This document shows positions 1 to 7,916 of a DNA stretch of 64,000 bases, one piece after another (position 1 is the first letter of the stretch; each line of letters opens with the position of its first letter). The position numbers were made by a program, and so were the translations under genes. The notes beneath the pieces were generated by a model. It was given only the letters and a program-made list of their open reading frames with translations. It ran no database searches and was not told the DNA's origin. The stretch is from Comamonas granuli NBRC 101663 (GTDB lineage: Bacteria; Pseudomonadota; Gammaproteobacteria; Burkholderiales; Burkholderiaceae_C), in the NCBI RefSeq assembly GCF_000739995.1, contig NZ_BBJX01000005.1:1-64000 (forward strand), written 5' to 3'.

Positions 1-1
1 G

Positions 2-553
2 GCCTGGCTCAAGTGCAAGTACATGCGCGAGCACCTGGGCGAGGAATTCAGCGGCATGGTGTCGGCTGCGACGAGCTTCGGCATCTTCGTGACCCTGGAT
101 GCCATGTACGTCGAGGGCCTGGTGCACATCACCGAGCTGGGCGAGGAGTATTTCCGCTTCGACGAGGCGCGCCAGGAACTGCGCGGCGAACGCACGGGCA
201 CGCGCTATGCGATAGGCACGCGCGTGCGCGTGCAGGTCAGCCGTGTGGATCTGGATGGGCGCCGCATCGACTTCCGCCTGGTCCCGGAAGGCGGCGCGCA
301 GGCGCCGGCGCGCTCCAAGGCGGGCAAGGCATCCCGGCCGGCCGAGACCGAAGAAGCCGGAGCCCCGGCGCGCGGCAGGGCCGCCAAGGCCGGGGGAGCG
401 CGGGGAGGAGCGACGGCACATGCAGCGGCCGGTACCCCGTCCGCGGCCCGGGCCGCGCAGCCCGCCGCCAAGGCCGGCCGTTCCGGCGGCAAGGCGGGGG
501 GCAAGAAGGCGTCTGCGTCCCAGGCGCGCCCGGGGCGCACGCGGCGCTCCTGA
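2..553 (+). CDS. rnr: Ribonuclease R, C-terminal part (5'-truncated by window edge)
   Basis: This is the last 183 codons of an exoribonuclease of the RNase II/RNB family, which degrades structured RNA 3' to 5'. What is visible is the S1 RNA-binding domain: the segment around GEEFSGMVSAATSFGIFV, then EGLVHITELGEEYF and a VRVQVSRVDLDGRRIDF strand. After the S1 domain comes a long Ala/Lys/Arg-rich basic tail (about residues 95-183), a feature of RNase R rather than RNase II. The catalytic RNB domain lies upstream of the window. The frame is open from base 2 and ends with TGA at 551-553. The family call is secure; the start cannot be seen. Confidence 0.9.
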   Translation, partial: AWLKCKYMREHLGEEFSGMVSAATSFGIFVTLDAMYVEGLVHITELGEEYFRFDEARQELRGERTGTRYAIGTRVRVQVSRVDLDGRRIDFRLVPEGGAQAPARSKAGKASRPAETEEAGAPARGRAAKAGGARGGATAHAAAGTPSAARAAQPAAKAGRSGGKAGGKKASASQARPGRTRRS

Positions 554-685
554 ACGCGCGGCACCGGCCAGGGGCCGGGGGCGTGGCCGCAGGGTGGAAA
601 AAAAGCCTGGCTACGCGGTCCTGGTCCGGCGCCCTCTGTCCCCGTGCGGGAACAGTGTGGCCGGGCCGGGGGCCGTTGGCTGGCT

Positions 686-727
686 TAAAACGACTCTGGC
701 GGAGCCGGCTTGCCGGCCCGGGAGTCG
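686..727 (-). terminator. Probable Rho-independent terminator after hemP
   Basis: Read on the minus strand, a GACTC...GAGTC outer stem encloses an inner GCCGGC-type stem and is followed by a short TTTT run. It lies between the convergent ends of rnr and hemP and suits the hemP transcript. The T tract is short, so efficiency is uncertain. Confidence 0.45.
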
Positions 728-740
728 CCCCACGATGAAA

Positions 741-992
741 CTATTTGGTCAGGATGAGCTTGCCCAGGCGCGTGGTTTGCAGGCGGTAGAGCGCGCCGTT
801 GTGGCGGATGGCCACGGCCGTGCCGCCGCGCAGCAGGCGCTGGCTGTCCAGCACCGCGTGCCCGGGGCCATCCTCCGGGGGGCATGCATCGACGCGCATG
901 GACGCGGTCACGGCAGGCGCCGGGGGCATGCAGGAGTGCGGGGCAGGAATGGGTGGCATGGTTGCAGGCATGGCGGGCAGAGGGTGCGTCAT
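741..992 (-). CDS. hemP: Hemin uptake protein HemP
   Basis: This is a small protein of the HemP/HmuP family, which in other bacteria is linked to haem uptake and to expression of haem receptor genes. The family core is the C-terminal half, about residues 48-83: LDSQRLLRGG, then a basic strand with RHNGALYRLQTTRLGKLILTK-type residues. The first 45 residues are Pro/Met-rich and poorly conserved, so translation may start further in. I see no good ribosome binding site before the ATG at 992. A near-perfect Fur box lies about 10 bases upstream. It follows exbD on the same strand but appears to have its own Fur-controlled promoter. Confidence 0.85.
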   Translation of the reverse strand: MTHPLPAMPATMPPIPAPHSCMPPAPAVTASMRVDACPPEDGPGHAVLDSQRLLRGGTAVAIRHNGALYRLQTTRLGKLILTK

Positions 993-1000
993 TCAGTTAT

Positions 1001-1022
1001 GCCAATGATAATCATTATCAAT
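1001..1022 (-). promoter_or_regulatory. Fur box upstream of hemP
   Basis: The 19 bases at 1001-1019 match the classical Fur consensus GATAATGATAATCATTATC at 17 positions, and the central palindrome ATGATAATCATTAT is intact. It lies immediately before hemP and after the end of exbD. Repression of hemP by iron-loaded Fur is the natural reading. Confidence 0.85.
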
Positions 1023-1063
1023 AACATTGTCCAGCATTCTTGGGGGCTGGCGTGCAGGACGGA

Positions 1064-1474
<411 letters not shown>

Positions 1475-1476
1475 GG

Positions 1477-2196
1477 TCAGTGTCCTTTCTTGAGCGAGCG
1501 CACGTTGCTTGCGTCGCCGGCAGAGCCTACGCGGGCGCCGGTGACGAAATAGGCGTGCAGGTCATAGGCGAAGCTGTTGAGCCGCGCGAGGATGTACTTG
1601 TTGCCGCGCACCAGCGCGTTGTAGCCGAGCACGGCAGGAATGGCCACGGCCAGGCCCAGGGCGGTCATGATGAGGGCCTCGCCGATCGGGCCGGCGACCT
1701 TGTCGATGGTGGACTGCCCCGAGGTGCCTATGGCCAGCAACGCATGGTAGATGCCCCAGACGGTGCCGAACAGGCCGACGAAGGGCGCGGTCGAACCCAC
1801 CGAGGCCAGGATGGCCAGGCCCGCTTGCAGGCGCGCGGTGAAGGTGTCGATGGAATTGCGCATGCAGCCCTTGATCCAGTCGCTCACGTCCAGGCTGTCG
1901 TGCAACTGGGCCTTGGTGTTGCGGTGGTGCGCGGCCGCTTCCCGCCCCTCGATGGCCAGCTGGCGGAAGGGGTTGGCCGGGTCGTTGCCCAGGCGGTTGA
2001 GGCCTTCGGCCAGGTCGTTGCTGTGCCAGAAGACCGACACGGCGCGCGCCTGCTTCTTGAAGCGCACGATGTCCAGCGCCTTGATGACGATGACGATCCA
2101 CGAGGCCAGCGACATGCCCAGCAGCAGAATGGCCACGGCGCGTGTGACGAAGTCGCCCTGGGACCAGAGGTTGGCGAGGCCGAATTGCGTATCCAT
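1477..2196 (-). CDS. exbB: TonB-system proton channel subunit ExbB (MotA/TolQ/ExbB family)
   Basis: This is the pentameric inner-membrane motor subunit that works with ExbD to energise TonB. The 239 residues contain three hydrophobic segments at about 18-40, 125-150 and 172-194. The second carries the family signature GSTAPFVGLFGTVWGIYHAL. I chose the ATG at 2196 because an AGGAG ribosome binding site sits a few bases upstream and the protein then begins with the usual short periplasmic leader. The frame stays open further upstream into tonB, but that extension is low-complexity and is not coding in this frame. It lies 19 bases after tonB and 2 bases before exbD. Confidence 0.95.
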   Translation of the reverse strand: MDTQFGLANLWSQGDFVTRAVAILLLGMSLASWIVIVIKALDIVRFKKQARAVSVFWHSNDLAEGLNRLGNDPANPFRQLAIEGREAAAHHRNTKAQLHDSLDVSDWIKGCMRNSIDTFTARLQAGLAILASVGSTAPFVGLFGTVWGIYHALLAIGTSGQSTIDKVAGPIGEALIMTALGLAVAIPAVLGYNALVRGNKYILARLNSFAYDLHAYFVTGARVGSAGDASNVRSLKKGH

Positions 2197-2215
2197 GGGA
2201 AAGAACTCCTGAAAA

Positions 2216-2920
2216 TTATTCGAGAACGAAATGGATGGGCACGAGGTACCACATGGCCTCGGGCACGCCGTTGCGCTTGCCGGGCACGAACTTCCACCGG
2301 GCCACGGTGTCCTGGGCCTGGCGGTCCAGGCGCTCGAAGCCGCTGGAGCGGTTGATCTCGATTTTTTGCGGCAGGCCGTCCGTGCCGATGAACACGCGCA
2401 GCACCACCTTGCCCTGCTCGCCCATGCGCTTGCTGATGGCCGGGTAGCTGGGTGCGGGGTTCTGCAGGTAGGAGGCGTTGCTCGACGGCAGCTCGATCTG
2501 GGGCGCCGCTGGAGCGGCCGGGACCGCAACCGGTGCGGCGGCGGGGGGCGCGGAGGGCGCCGCGGGTGCAGGATCGGGCGGCGCAGGGCTTGCCGGCAGG
2601 GCGTCGAGCGACGGGCTGCTGTCGGCCAGCGGCACAGGCTGGGGCGCGGGGCGCGGGGCCGGTGCCTTGGCCTGCGGGGTGCGCTGGGTCTGGGGTTTGG
2701 GTGCTGGTGCGGGCGGCGGCGGCTCGGCCTGGGTTTCGGGGGCGGGCGGCGCGACGTATTGCGCCAGCAGCGTCGCAGGCACGATGACTTCCACCGCGCG
2801 GCGCAGCAGGCCCGTCTGCAGCGCCCACAGCGCCGCGACGTGCAGCAGCACCACGCCGGTGGCAATCAGGGCGTTGCGGCTCCATCCCCGGGGCTGCTCG
2901 AAGCGGTCGTACATGGACAT
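2216..2920 (-). CDS. tonB: Energy transducer TonB
   Basis: TonB spans the periplasm and transmits energy to outer-membrane receptors such as the two in this window. The 234-residue protein has a basic N-terminus, one membrane anchor (about residues 15-36), a long Pro/Ala-rich periplasmic spacer (about 55-145) and a C-terminal TonB domain with YPAISKRMGEQGKVVLRVFI and a final WYLVPIHFVLE strand. Two start codons lie close together (2920 and 2914). Neither has a convincing ribosome binding site, because one of the dispersed repeats in this window abuts the start codon. It heads the tonB-exbB-exbD operon. Confidence 0.93.
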   Translation of the reverse strand: MSMYDRFEQPRGWSRNALIATGVVLLHVAALWALQTGLLRRAVEVIVPATLLAQYVAPPAPETQAEPPPPAPAPKPQTQRTPQAKAPAPRPAPQPVPLADSSPSLDALPASPAPPDPAPAAPSAPPAAAPVAVPAAPAAPQIELPSSNASYLQNPAPSYPAISKRMGEQGKVVLRVFIGTDGLPQKIEINRSSGFERLDRQAQDTVARWKFVPGKRNGVPEAMWYLVPIHFVLE

Positions 2921-2981
2921 AAAAATGATAGCTGCTCGCGCAATGCTGTATTACGCTAGAGGGCGATTTGATCCAAAAAAT
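2920..2981 (+). repeat. Dispersed repeat copy R1 (forward orientation)
   Basis: Contains AAAATGATAGCTGCTCGCGC, an unpaired middle, then CGCTAGAGGGC and an A-rich end. It occupies the gap between a possible small membrane peptide and tonB and reaches the tonB start codon. It is more diverged than R6 or R11. Confidence 0.6.
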
Positions 2982-3055
2982 CAGGGGCGCAAAACCCAGC
3001 ATGCCGAGCCGACGACGATCAACAGGCCTGCCAGCAAGATGGTCACGAATGCCAT
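2981..3055 (-). CDS. Possible 24-residue membrane peptide in the tonB leader
   Basis: An ATG at 3055 with a GGAG motif seven bases upstream opens a 24-codon frame encoding MAFVTILLAGLLIVVGSACW plus four residues, almost entirely one hydrophobic helix. It lies in the leader of the tonB operon, downstream of the Fur-controlled promoter. I do not recognise a family. It could be a real small membrane protein or a leader peptide; it could also be chance, since hydrophobic short frames are common in this base composition. Confidence 0.35.
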   Translation of the reverse strand: MAFVTILLAGLLIVVGSACWVLRP

Positions 3056-3127
3056 GGACGCTCCATTCCCCAAGCCGATTCGATGCGGGCGATACCGGTA
3101 TTGTGCGGCAGGGTTTGCATGGGCGCC

Positions 3128-3157
3128 ATTATAAATGAGAATCGGTATTATTCGCAA
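3128..3157 (-). promoter_or_regulatory. tonB operon promoter overlapped by a Fur box
   Basis: On the minus strand TTGCGA (3157-3152) and a perfect TATAAT (3133-3128) are separated by 18 bases. The spacer carries AATACCGATTCTCATTT, an imperfect Fur box with the typical GAGAAT/ATTCTC element. The arrangement predicts iron-repressed transcription of the leader peptide and tonB-exbB-exbD. Confidence 0.7.
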
Positions 3158-3186
3158 TGTGTGCGCCGCAGAATTCCGCCCCCGAT

Positions 3187-3870
3187 TCAGGTGTCGGCCC
3201 ACATGCGCAGCAGGTTGTGGTACGTGCCCGTCAGGGCCACGGTTTCCGGCGAGTCGCCGTGCTGCCCGCGCAGGCGCAGCAAGGCCATGTCCATCTCGTA
3301 GAGCAGGCGGCGCTGCTCGTCGCTGCGCACCATGCTCTCGATCCAGAAGAAGCAGGCCATGCGGTGGCCGCGCGTGACCGGGCGGACCTGGTGCACGCTG
3401 GTACCGGGGTAGATGACGGCGTGGCCGGCGGGCAGCTTGATCTGCTGCTCGCCGAAGGTGTCGGCGATGCAGAGTTCGCCGCCGTCGTATTCCTCGGGGT
3501 CGGACAGGAACACGGTGCAGGAGATGTCGGTGCGCAGGCGTTCGCGGCGTCCGGGCATCTGACGGATGGAGGCATCGACATGGTCGCCGTAGTGGTTGGC
3601 GGCGCCGCCGTAGCGGTTGATGCGCGGCGGAAAGACGCGCTTGGGCAGCGTGGCGGTGAGGACCAGCGCGCTGCGGTCCAGTGCCGCCAGCACCATGGCT
3701 GAAATCGCCTGTGCCGCTGCGCAGTCGCGCGGCAGTTGTTCATTGTTCTTGGCCAGGCGCGCCTGCGGGCCGGCGCTATCGCTCCCGTCGGCCCAGGGGG
3801 CGCTGGCGAGCTGTTGCCGGGCGTTCTGCAGGTCGGCGGGCGAGAGGAGGTGGGGCAGGGTGAGCAGCAT
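3187..3870 (-). CDS. piuC: Fe(II)/2-oxoglutarate-dependent PKHD-type hydroxylase (PiuC/YbiX family)
   Basis: This family member is usually found beside catecholate siderophore receptors and is iron-regulated; its substrate is not firmly known. The 227 residues (ATG at 3870) carry the non-haem iron triad: H97 and D99 in the HVD motif, then H160 in SVHQVRPV, with R170 placed to bind 2-oxoglutarate. RINRYGG and [13 protein letters not shown] are family signatures. A TTG four codons further upstream is possible, but the ATG gives the standard N-terminus. It follows the TonB-dependent receptor on the same strand, with a hairpin terminator between them, so it may be expressed by read-through. Confidence 0.92.
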   Translation of the reverse strand: MLLTLPHLLSPADLQNARQQLASAPWADGSDSAGPQARLAKNNEQLPRDCAAAQAISAMVLAALDRSALVLTATLPKRVFPPRINRYGGAANHYGDHVDASIRQMPGRRERLRTDISCTVFLSDPEEYDGGELCIADTFGEQQIKLPAGHAVIYPGTSVHQVRPVTRGHRMACFFWIESMVRSDEQRRLLYEMDMALLRLRGQHGDSPETVALTGTYHNLLRMWADT

Positions 3871-3880
3871 GGCGGAAAGC

Positions 3881-3906
3881 AAAAAGCCGCCCCGGGGCGG
3901 GGCGGC
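3881..3906 (-). terminator. Hairpin terminator between the receptor gene and piuC
   Basis: On the minus strand GCCGCCCC and its complement GGGGCGGC form a strong stem followed by TTTTT. It lies just after the receptor stop and ends only about 10 bases before the piuC start codon, so it may act as a partial terminator that lowers piuC expression relative to the receptor. Confidence 0.75.
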
Positions 3907-3927
3907 ACACCGTGGAGTGAGGGGCGG

Positions 3928-6204
3928 TCAGAACTTGAGGCTGGCTGTGATCTGGAAGATGCGGCCCGCGCCGGGCACGTAGTGGCCGCTGTAGACCGCA
4001 TCGGCATAAAGCTTGTTGGTCACGTTCGTCAGATTGGCCTTGAGCGAGAAGTTCTCGCTGATGGTGTACTCGGCCATCAGGTCGGCGGTCACGTAGCCGG
4101 GCACGTCCCAGCCGGGATTGCGGTTGGGCGTCTGGGCGCTGCGGAAGTTCAGGCCGCCGCCCACGCGCAGCTGCGGCGTGAGCTGGTAGGTGGTCCAGAA
4201 CGTGCCGCTGTGGCGCGGGGTGAGCGAAGGGCGGCTGCCCTGGCCTTCGGCGCCTTCGGCGCCGATATCGATCTTGGCGCTGGGCATCCACATGTAGGAG
4301 CCATAGACCTCCCACTGGGGCGTGAGGCGGCCGGTTACGTCGATTTCCGCGCCCGCGGCATGGCGTTTGCCCGACAGCACGGCGATGTTCAGGTCGGGGT
4401 CGGTATTGCGCTCGTGCAGCTTGGTCGAGTGGAACACGGCCAGGCGCGTGGTGAAGCGCTTGTCGGCCGAGTCGATCTTGGCGCCGATCTCGATATTGCG
4501 GCTCGATTCGGGCGGCGTGTTCACCGTCTGCGGGCTGTACGAGTAGGTGTCGCCCGAGGTGTTGAACGAGGTGCCGTAGGAGAAGTGGTAGGACTGCAGC
4601 GGCGTGGGCTGGTAGAGCACGCCCAAGCGCTTGCTCCATTCGGCAATCTTCTGGCGGTACGCAGTGGTGGTGACGGGGCCCGGGGCGGTGTTCGGGATAC
4701 CGAAGGTGTTGTAGCGGCCGTCCATGCTGTCGTAGCGCAGGCCGCCCAGGATCTTCCAGTGCGGCGCCACCTGCACCAGGTCCTGCGCATACACGCCCCA
4801 GCCCTTGGCGTCGAAGTCGCTCGATGTGCGCAGCACGCGGCTGGCTTCGTTCACGGTGGCACCGTCGTTGGGCGTGCCGATCGAGGTGCCGGGCTTGCTG
4901 ATGTCGATGCCGCCCTGTGCCGCGTTGCGCGCCGCGTAGACGCGCTTTTTCTCCTGCGCGAAATCGGCTCCGGCCAGCAGCTCGTGGCGCACGCCCAGTG
5001 CCTCGAACTTGTTGCTGAAATCGCTCTGCAGGTGCACGGTATCCATGTCCTGCATCTTCAGGTGGTTGCCGCGCGTCAGGCGCGTGCCAGGGCCGAAGTT
5101 CGACAGGTTGGCGGCGATGCCGCCGGGCTGCTGCGCGGCCGCCGCCAGGCGCACGGCCCCCGCGCGCTGGTCGCGCTCGAAGCTGCCGGCGCGCAACTGG
5201 GTCTTGAGCTCGGCCTGGCCATCGAAGCGGTGCACATGCTGCAGCGTGGCCATGGTGGCGCTGCCCGCGTTGTAGTCGCTGGCGGCGCCGTAGTAGGCCG
5301 CCGGGTCCAGGGGCAGCATGGTGGTGTCGCTGGCGGGCGAGGTGGCCGTGCGCCGGATCCATGGCAGGCCGTAGTTCATGCCGTTGTTGTTGTCCAGGTG
5401 GTAGAGGCTGACGGCGAATTCGTCGCGCGTGCCGACGCCCCAGGCGTAGCTGGCGGCGATGCCCTTCTTCTCGATGCTGCTGCCTGCACCGTTGTTGTCG
5501 GCGGTGGTGCTCATGGCGTTGATGCGCAGCGCGGCGTTTTCGCCGGTGTAGATGTTGAAGTCGCCCGTGGCGCGGCGGTACTGGTGGCCGCCCAGCGTGA
5601 GGTCCACCTGGTGGGCGTCGATCAGGCGCGGGGCTTTGCTGACCTGGTTGACCGCGCCGCCGGTCGAGCCGCGGCCGAACAGCATGGAGGCCGAGCCGCG
5701 CAGCAGCTCCACGCGGTCGAGGTTGAAGGTGTCGCGGTCGTAGAAGGCCGGGTCGCGCATGCCGTTGATGAACATGTCGCCCGTGCTCTGCAGCGCGAAG
5801 CCGCGCAGGCGGATGTCTTCCTCGCCGCCCTCGGCGGCCAGGAAGGTGATGCCGGCAGTGTTCTTGAGCGCTTCCTTGACGGTGTCGAGGTTGCGGTCAT
5901 CGATCAGGCGCTCGGTCACCACCGTCACCGACTGGGGAATGTCGCGCAGTTGCTGGCGGCCCTTGCCGATGGTGGTCTCGGTGGCGCGCACGCTGTCTTT
6001 GCCTTCGGGCGCTTCAGCCTGTTCTTTCACCGTGATGGTACCCAGGGACTTTTCGGCGGGTGCGCTGGTCTGGGCTTGCACGCCCACCGAGGCCGCGAGC
6101 ATCAGAGCACCCAATGGCAGGAGCGCCGCAGATGCAGGGTGTTGTGGCAAAGGGGGAGATTTTTGCAGCGCGTTACTGGGGCGCTGAGCGCGTCGATGTG
6201 CCAA
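3928..6204 (-). CDS. TonB-dependent catecholate siderophore receptor (Fiu-like)
   Basis: This outer-membrane beta-barrel imports ferric siderophores using TonB energy. The 758 residues show a signal region (about 1-44, ending VQAQ), a TonB box near LGTITVKEQ, a plug domain with DIPQSVTVVTERLI, GITFLAAEGGEEDIRLRGF and RVELLRGSASMLFGRGS, then a barrel ending in ITASLKF with a C-terminal Phe. The plug sequence and the adjacent piuC point to the Fiu/catecholate class. The start is TTG at 6204, supported by a GGAGG motif five bases before it; there is no in-frame ATG before the middle of the signal peptide. A Fur box lies about 125 bases upstream. Confidence 0.92.
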   Translation of the reverse strand: MAHRRAQRPSNALQKSPPLPQHPASAALLPLGALMLAASVGVQAQTSAPAEKSLGTITVKEQAEAPEGKDSVRATETTIGKGRQQLRDIPQSVTVVTERLIDDRNLDTVKEALKNTAGITFLAAEGGEEDIRLRGFALQSTGDMFINGMRDPAFYDRDTFNLDRVELLRGSASMLFGRGSTGGAVNQVSKAPRLIDAHQVDLTLGGHQYRRATGDFNIYTGENAALRINAMSTTADNNGAGSSIEKKGIAASYAWGVGTRDEFAVSLYHLDNNNGMNYGLPWIRRTATSPASDTTMLPLDPAAYYGAASDYNAGSATMATLQHVHRFDGQAELKTQLRAGSFERDQRAGAVRLAAAAQQPGGIAANLSNFGPGTRLTRGNHLKMQDMDTVHLQSDFSNKFEALGVRHELLAGADFAQEKKRVYAARNAAQGGIDISKPGTSIGTPNDGATVNEASRVLRTSSDFDAKGWGVYAQDLVQVAPHWKILGGLRYDSMDGRYNTFGIPNTAPGPVTTTAYRQKIAEWSKRLGVLYQPTPLQSYHFSYGTSFNTSGDTYSYSPQTVNTPPESSRNIEIGAKIDSADKRFTTRLAVFHSTKLHERNTDPDLNIAVLSGKRHAAGAEIDVTGRLTPQWEVYGSYMWMPSAKIDIGAEGAEGQGSRPSLTPRHSGTFWTTYQLTPQLRVGGGLNFRSAQTPNRNPGWDVPGYVTADLMAEYTISENFSLKANLTNVTNKLYADAVYSGHYVPGAGRIFQITASLKF

Positions 6205-6328
6205 TGGGGCCTCCGTCGGATGGTTCTAAGCGGAAGCGCCGCCAGGGGGAGGCGGCGCCAGGATCGGGCGAGGGCAGTGGCTGGCGTGAGCGTGGCTGTG
6301 CGTCGCACATGCCAATCTTAAATTAAAT

Positions 6329-6350
6329 AACAGTCATTCTCATTCGTATT
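6329..6350 (-). promoter_or_regulatory. Fur box upstream of the siderophore receptor
   Basis: On the minus strand the sequence reads AATACGAATGAGAATGACTG, containing the GAGAATGA core of Fur sites within an AT-rich stretch (6311-6360) that contrasts with its surroundings. It is placed to control the TTG-started receptor gene, with an approximately 125-base leader. Confidence 0.7.
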
Positions 6351-6418
6351 GATGTAATTTTGCAACACTCCGGCGGAGATTTCCGCTGCAGCGGCGCGTG
6401 CCGCAGCGCACGGGCAAG

Positions 6419-6441
6419 AAAAAAGCCGGCATCGCCGGCTT
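6419..6441 (-). terminator. Rho-independent terminator after the SWIB gene
   Basis: On the minus strand AAGCCGGC-GAT-GCCGGCTT forms an eight-pair stem with a three-base loop and is followed by a run of T. It lies 24 bases after the stop codon of the SWIB-domain gene. Confidence 0.85.
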
Positions 6442-6464
6442 GCGGGTGGGGCTGCAGCGGTCGC

Positions 6465-6779
6465 TTACTGCACGTGCTTGCCGATCAGGCCGGCCATTTC
6501 GAACATGGACACCTGGTCCTTGCCGAAGATGGGCTTGAGTTTGGCGTCGGCGTTGATCATGCGCTTGTTGGCGTTGTCCTGCAGTTTGTGCGCCTTGATG
6601 TAGACCCACATCTTGCTGATGATTTCCGTGCGGGGCAGCGGCGTGGCACCGACGACGGCGGCCAGAGCAGGGCTGGGCGTGAGCGCCTTCATGAAAGCCG
6701 CGTTGGGGGTGCGCTTTTTGGCGGGAGCTGCGGCTTGTGCTGTAGTGCTCTTGGCGGGGGCTTTCTTGGCAGTTGCCAT
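6465..6779 (-). CDS. SWIB/MDM2-domain protein with basic Ala/Lys tail
   Basis: The 104-residue protein has an Ala/Lys/Pro-rich N-terminus (about residues 1-25) resembling a histone-H1-like tail, then a SWIB domain (about 28-104) with TEIISKMWVYIKAHKLQDN, KRMINADAKLKPIFGKDQ and VSMFEMAGLIGKHV. In eukaryotes the fold is found in chromatin remodelling complexes; in bacteria it is found alone or fused to topoisomerases, and its role is unclear. A DNA-associated role is inferred from the basic tail. It is a single-gene unit with its own terminator. Confidence 0.88.
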   Translation of the reverse strand: MATAKKAPAKSTTAQAAAPAKKRTPNAAFMKALTPSPALAAVVGATPLPRTEIISKMWVYIKAHKLQDNANKRMINADAKLKPIFGKDQVSMFEMAGLIGKHVQ

Positions 6780-6977
6780 CTTGGGTTTTCCTTATGGGGT
6801 GTGGTCAATAGCACCAGCGAAAACCTGCATGTCCACTGGCAGGTCGATGCTAACGGTAAAAAAACCGGTTTCCAAGCGGGGAGGGGGGATTTTTGCTTCC
6901 TCTTGTTGCTCGGTTGCCAAGACCGCACAGCAACCCATCGCCGCCTGCCGCCCAGTGGGCGGCGGGTGCGCAACCGG

Positions 6978-7793
6978 TCAGTGGCACGCGGCCTGGTTGT
7001 TCACGATGCGCCGCAGGGCCTCGGTGCTGAGGATGCGCACATGCCGCTGCTTGACTTCCACGATGCCGTCATCGACGAATTTGGAGAAGGTGCGGCTCAC
7101 GGTCTCGAGCTTGAGGCCCAGGTAGCTGCCGATTTCCTCCCGCGTCATGCGCAGTACCAGCTCGGACTGCGAGAACCCGCGCGCATGCAGGCGCTGCACG
7201 AGGTTGAGCAGAAAGGCGGCCAGCCGCTCCTCCGCGCGCATGCTGCCCAGCAGCAGCATCACGCCGTGCTCGCGCACGATCTCGCGGCTCATGATCTTGT
7301 GCACATGGTGCTGCAGCGCATTGACCTCGCGCGAGAGCTCCTCGATGCGGTCGAAGGGCATCACGCACACCTCGGCGTCTTCCAGTGCCACGGCGTCGCA
7401 GGTGTGGTGGTCGTTGACGATACCGTCCAGGCCGATGATCTCGCCGGCCATCTGGAAACCCGTCACCTGGTCACGCCCATCCTCCGTTGCCACGCAGGTC
7501 TTGAAGAAACCGGTGCGAATGGCAAACAGCGAGGTGAAGGCCTCGCCGTTGCGAAACAGGGTGCTGCCACGCTTGATTTTGCGCCGCACCGCAACCACAT
7601 CGTCAATGCGGCGCAGTTGCTCATCGGTCAGGCCGACGGGCATGCACAGTTCGCGCAGATTGCAGTTGGAACAGGCCACCTTGATGGTCTGCGCGTTGAC
7701 GGCCGTCTGCGGAGACTGTTTCCCGGAGGAAGGTTCCGCTGCATCCGTGTCGGATGGCGACAGGGCGATGGGAATGCGCTGGGAGGGTGACAT
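6978..7793 (-). CDS. fnr: FNR-family oxygen-sensing transcription regulator
   Basis: This is a CRP/FNR regulator that binds DNA when its oxygen-labile 4Fe-4S cluster is intact. The 271 residues contain the expected cluster ligands: C41, C44 and C50 in CSNCNLRELC, and C132 in DHHTCDAVALED. A cyclic-nucleotide-binding-like beta barrel follows, then a C-terminal helix-turn-helix with MTREEIGSYLGLKLETVSRT; the E, S and R residues there are those that read TTGAT half-sites in FNR. It is divergent from hemN. An FNR box in the shared gap suggests both genes are controlled by FNR. Confidence 0.95.
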   Translation of the reverse strand: MSPSQRIPIALSPSDTDAAEPSSGKQSPQTAVNAQTIKVACSNCNLRELCMPVGLTDEQLRRIDDVVAVRRKIKRGSTLFRNGEAFTSLFAIRTGFFKTCVATEDGRDQVTGFQMAGEIIGLDGIVNDHHTCDAVALEDAEVCVMPFDRIEELSREVNALQHHVHKIMSREIVREHGVMLLLGSMRAEERLAAFLLNLVQRLHARGFSQSELVLRMTREEIGSYLGLKLETVSRTFSKFVDDGIVEVKQRHVRILSTEALRRIVNNQAACH

Positions 7794-7851
7794 GCATCAA
7801 ATTATCGCCCAATCGTGCCGCAGGCGGAAACCCGGAGCGAATGTCGGATGC

Positions 7852-7865
7852 TTGACCGGAATCAA
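7852..7865. promoter_or_regulatory. FNR box between fnr and hemN
   Basis: TTGACCGGAATCAA matches the FNR consensus TTGAT-N4-ATCAA at nine of ten defined positions. Its centre is 58 bases from the hemN ATG and 65 from the fnr ATG, so it could activate hemN and modulate fnr. Confidence 0.85.
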
Positions 7866-7916
7866 GCGCACGCCCGCGAATCTGGTGCACATTAGCCAGA
7901 TCAGTCAGGAACAAGA

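Noticed and set aside
2197-2865. Upstream extension of exbB overlapping tonB in another frame
   Set aside because: The extension is Arg/Pro/Ser low-complexity and the true ATG at 2196 has a ribosome binding site.
3736-6321. An 861-codon plus-strand frame
   Set aside because: It is antisense to piuC and the siderophore receptor and has no recognisable domain.
6942-6970. CCGCCCA/TGGGCGG dyad after fnr considered as a terminator
   Set aside because: The loop is too small for the perfect stem and there is no T tract.
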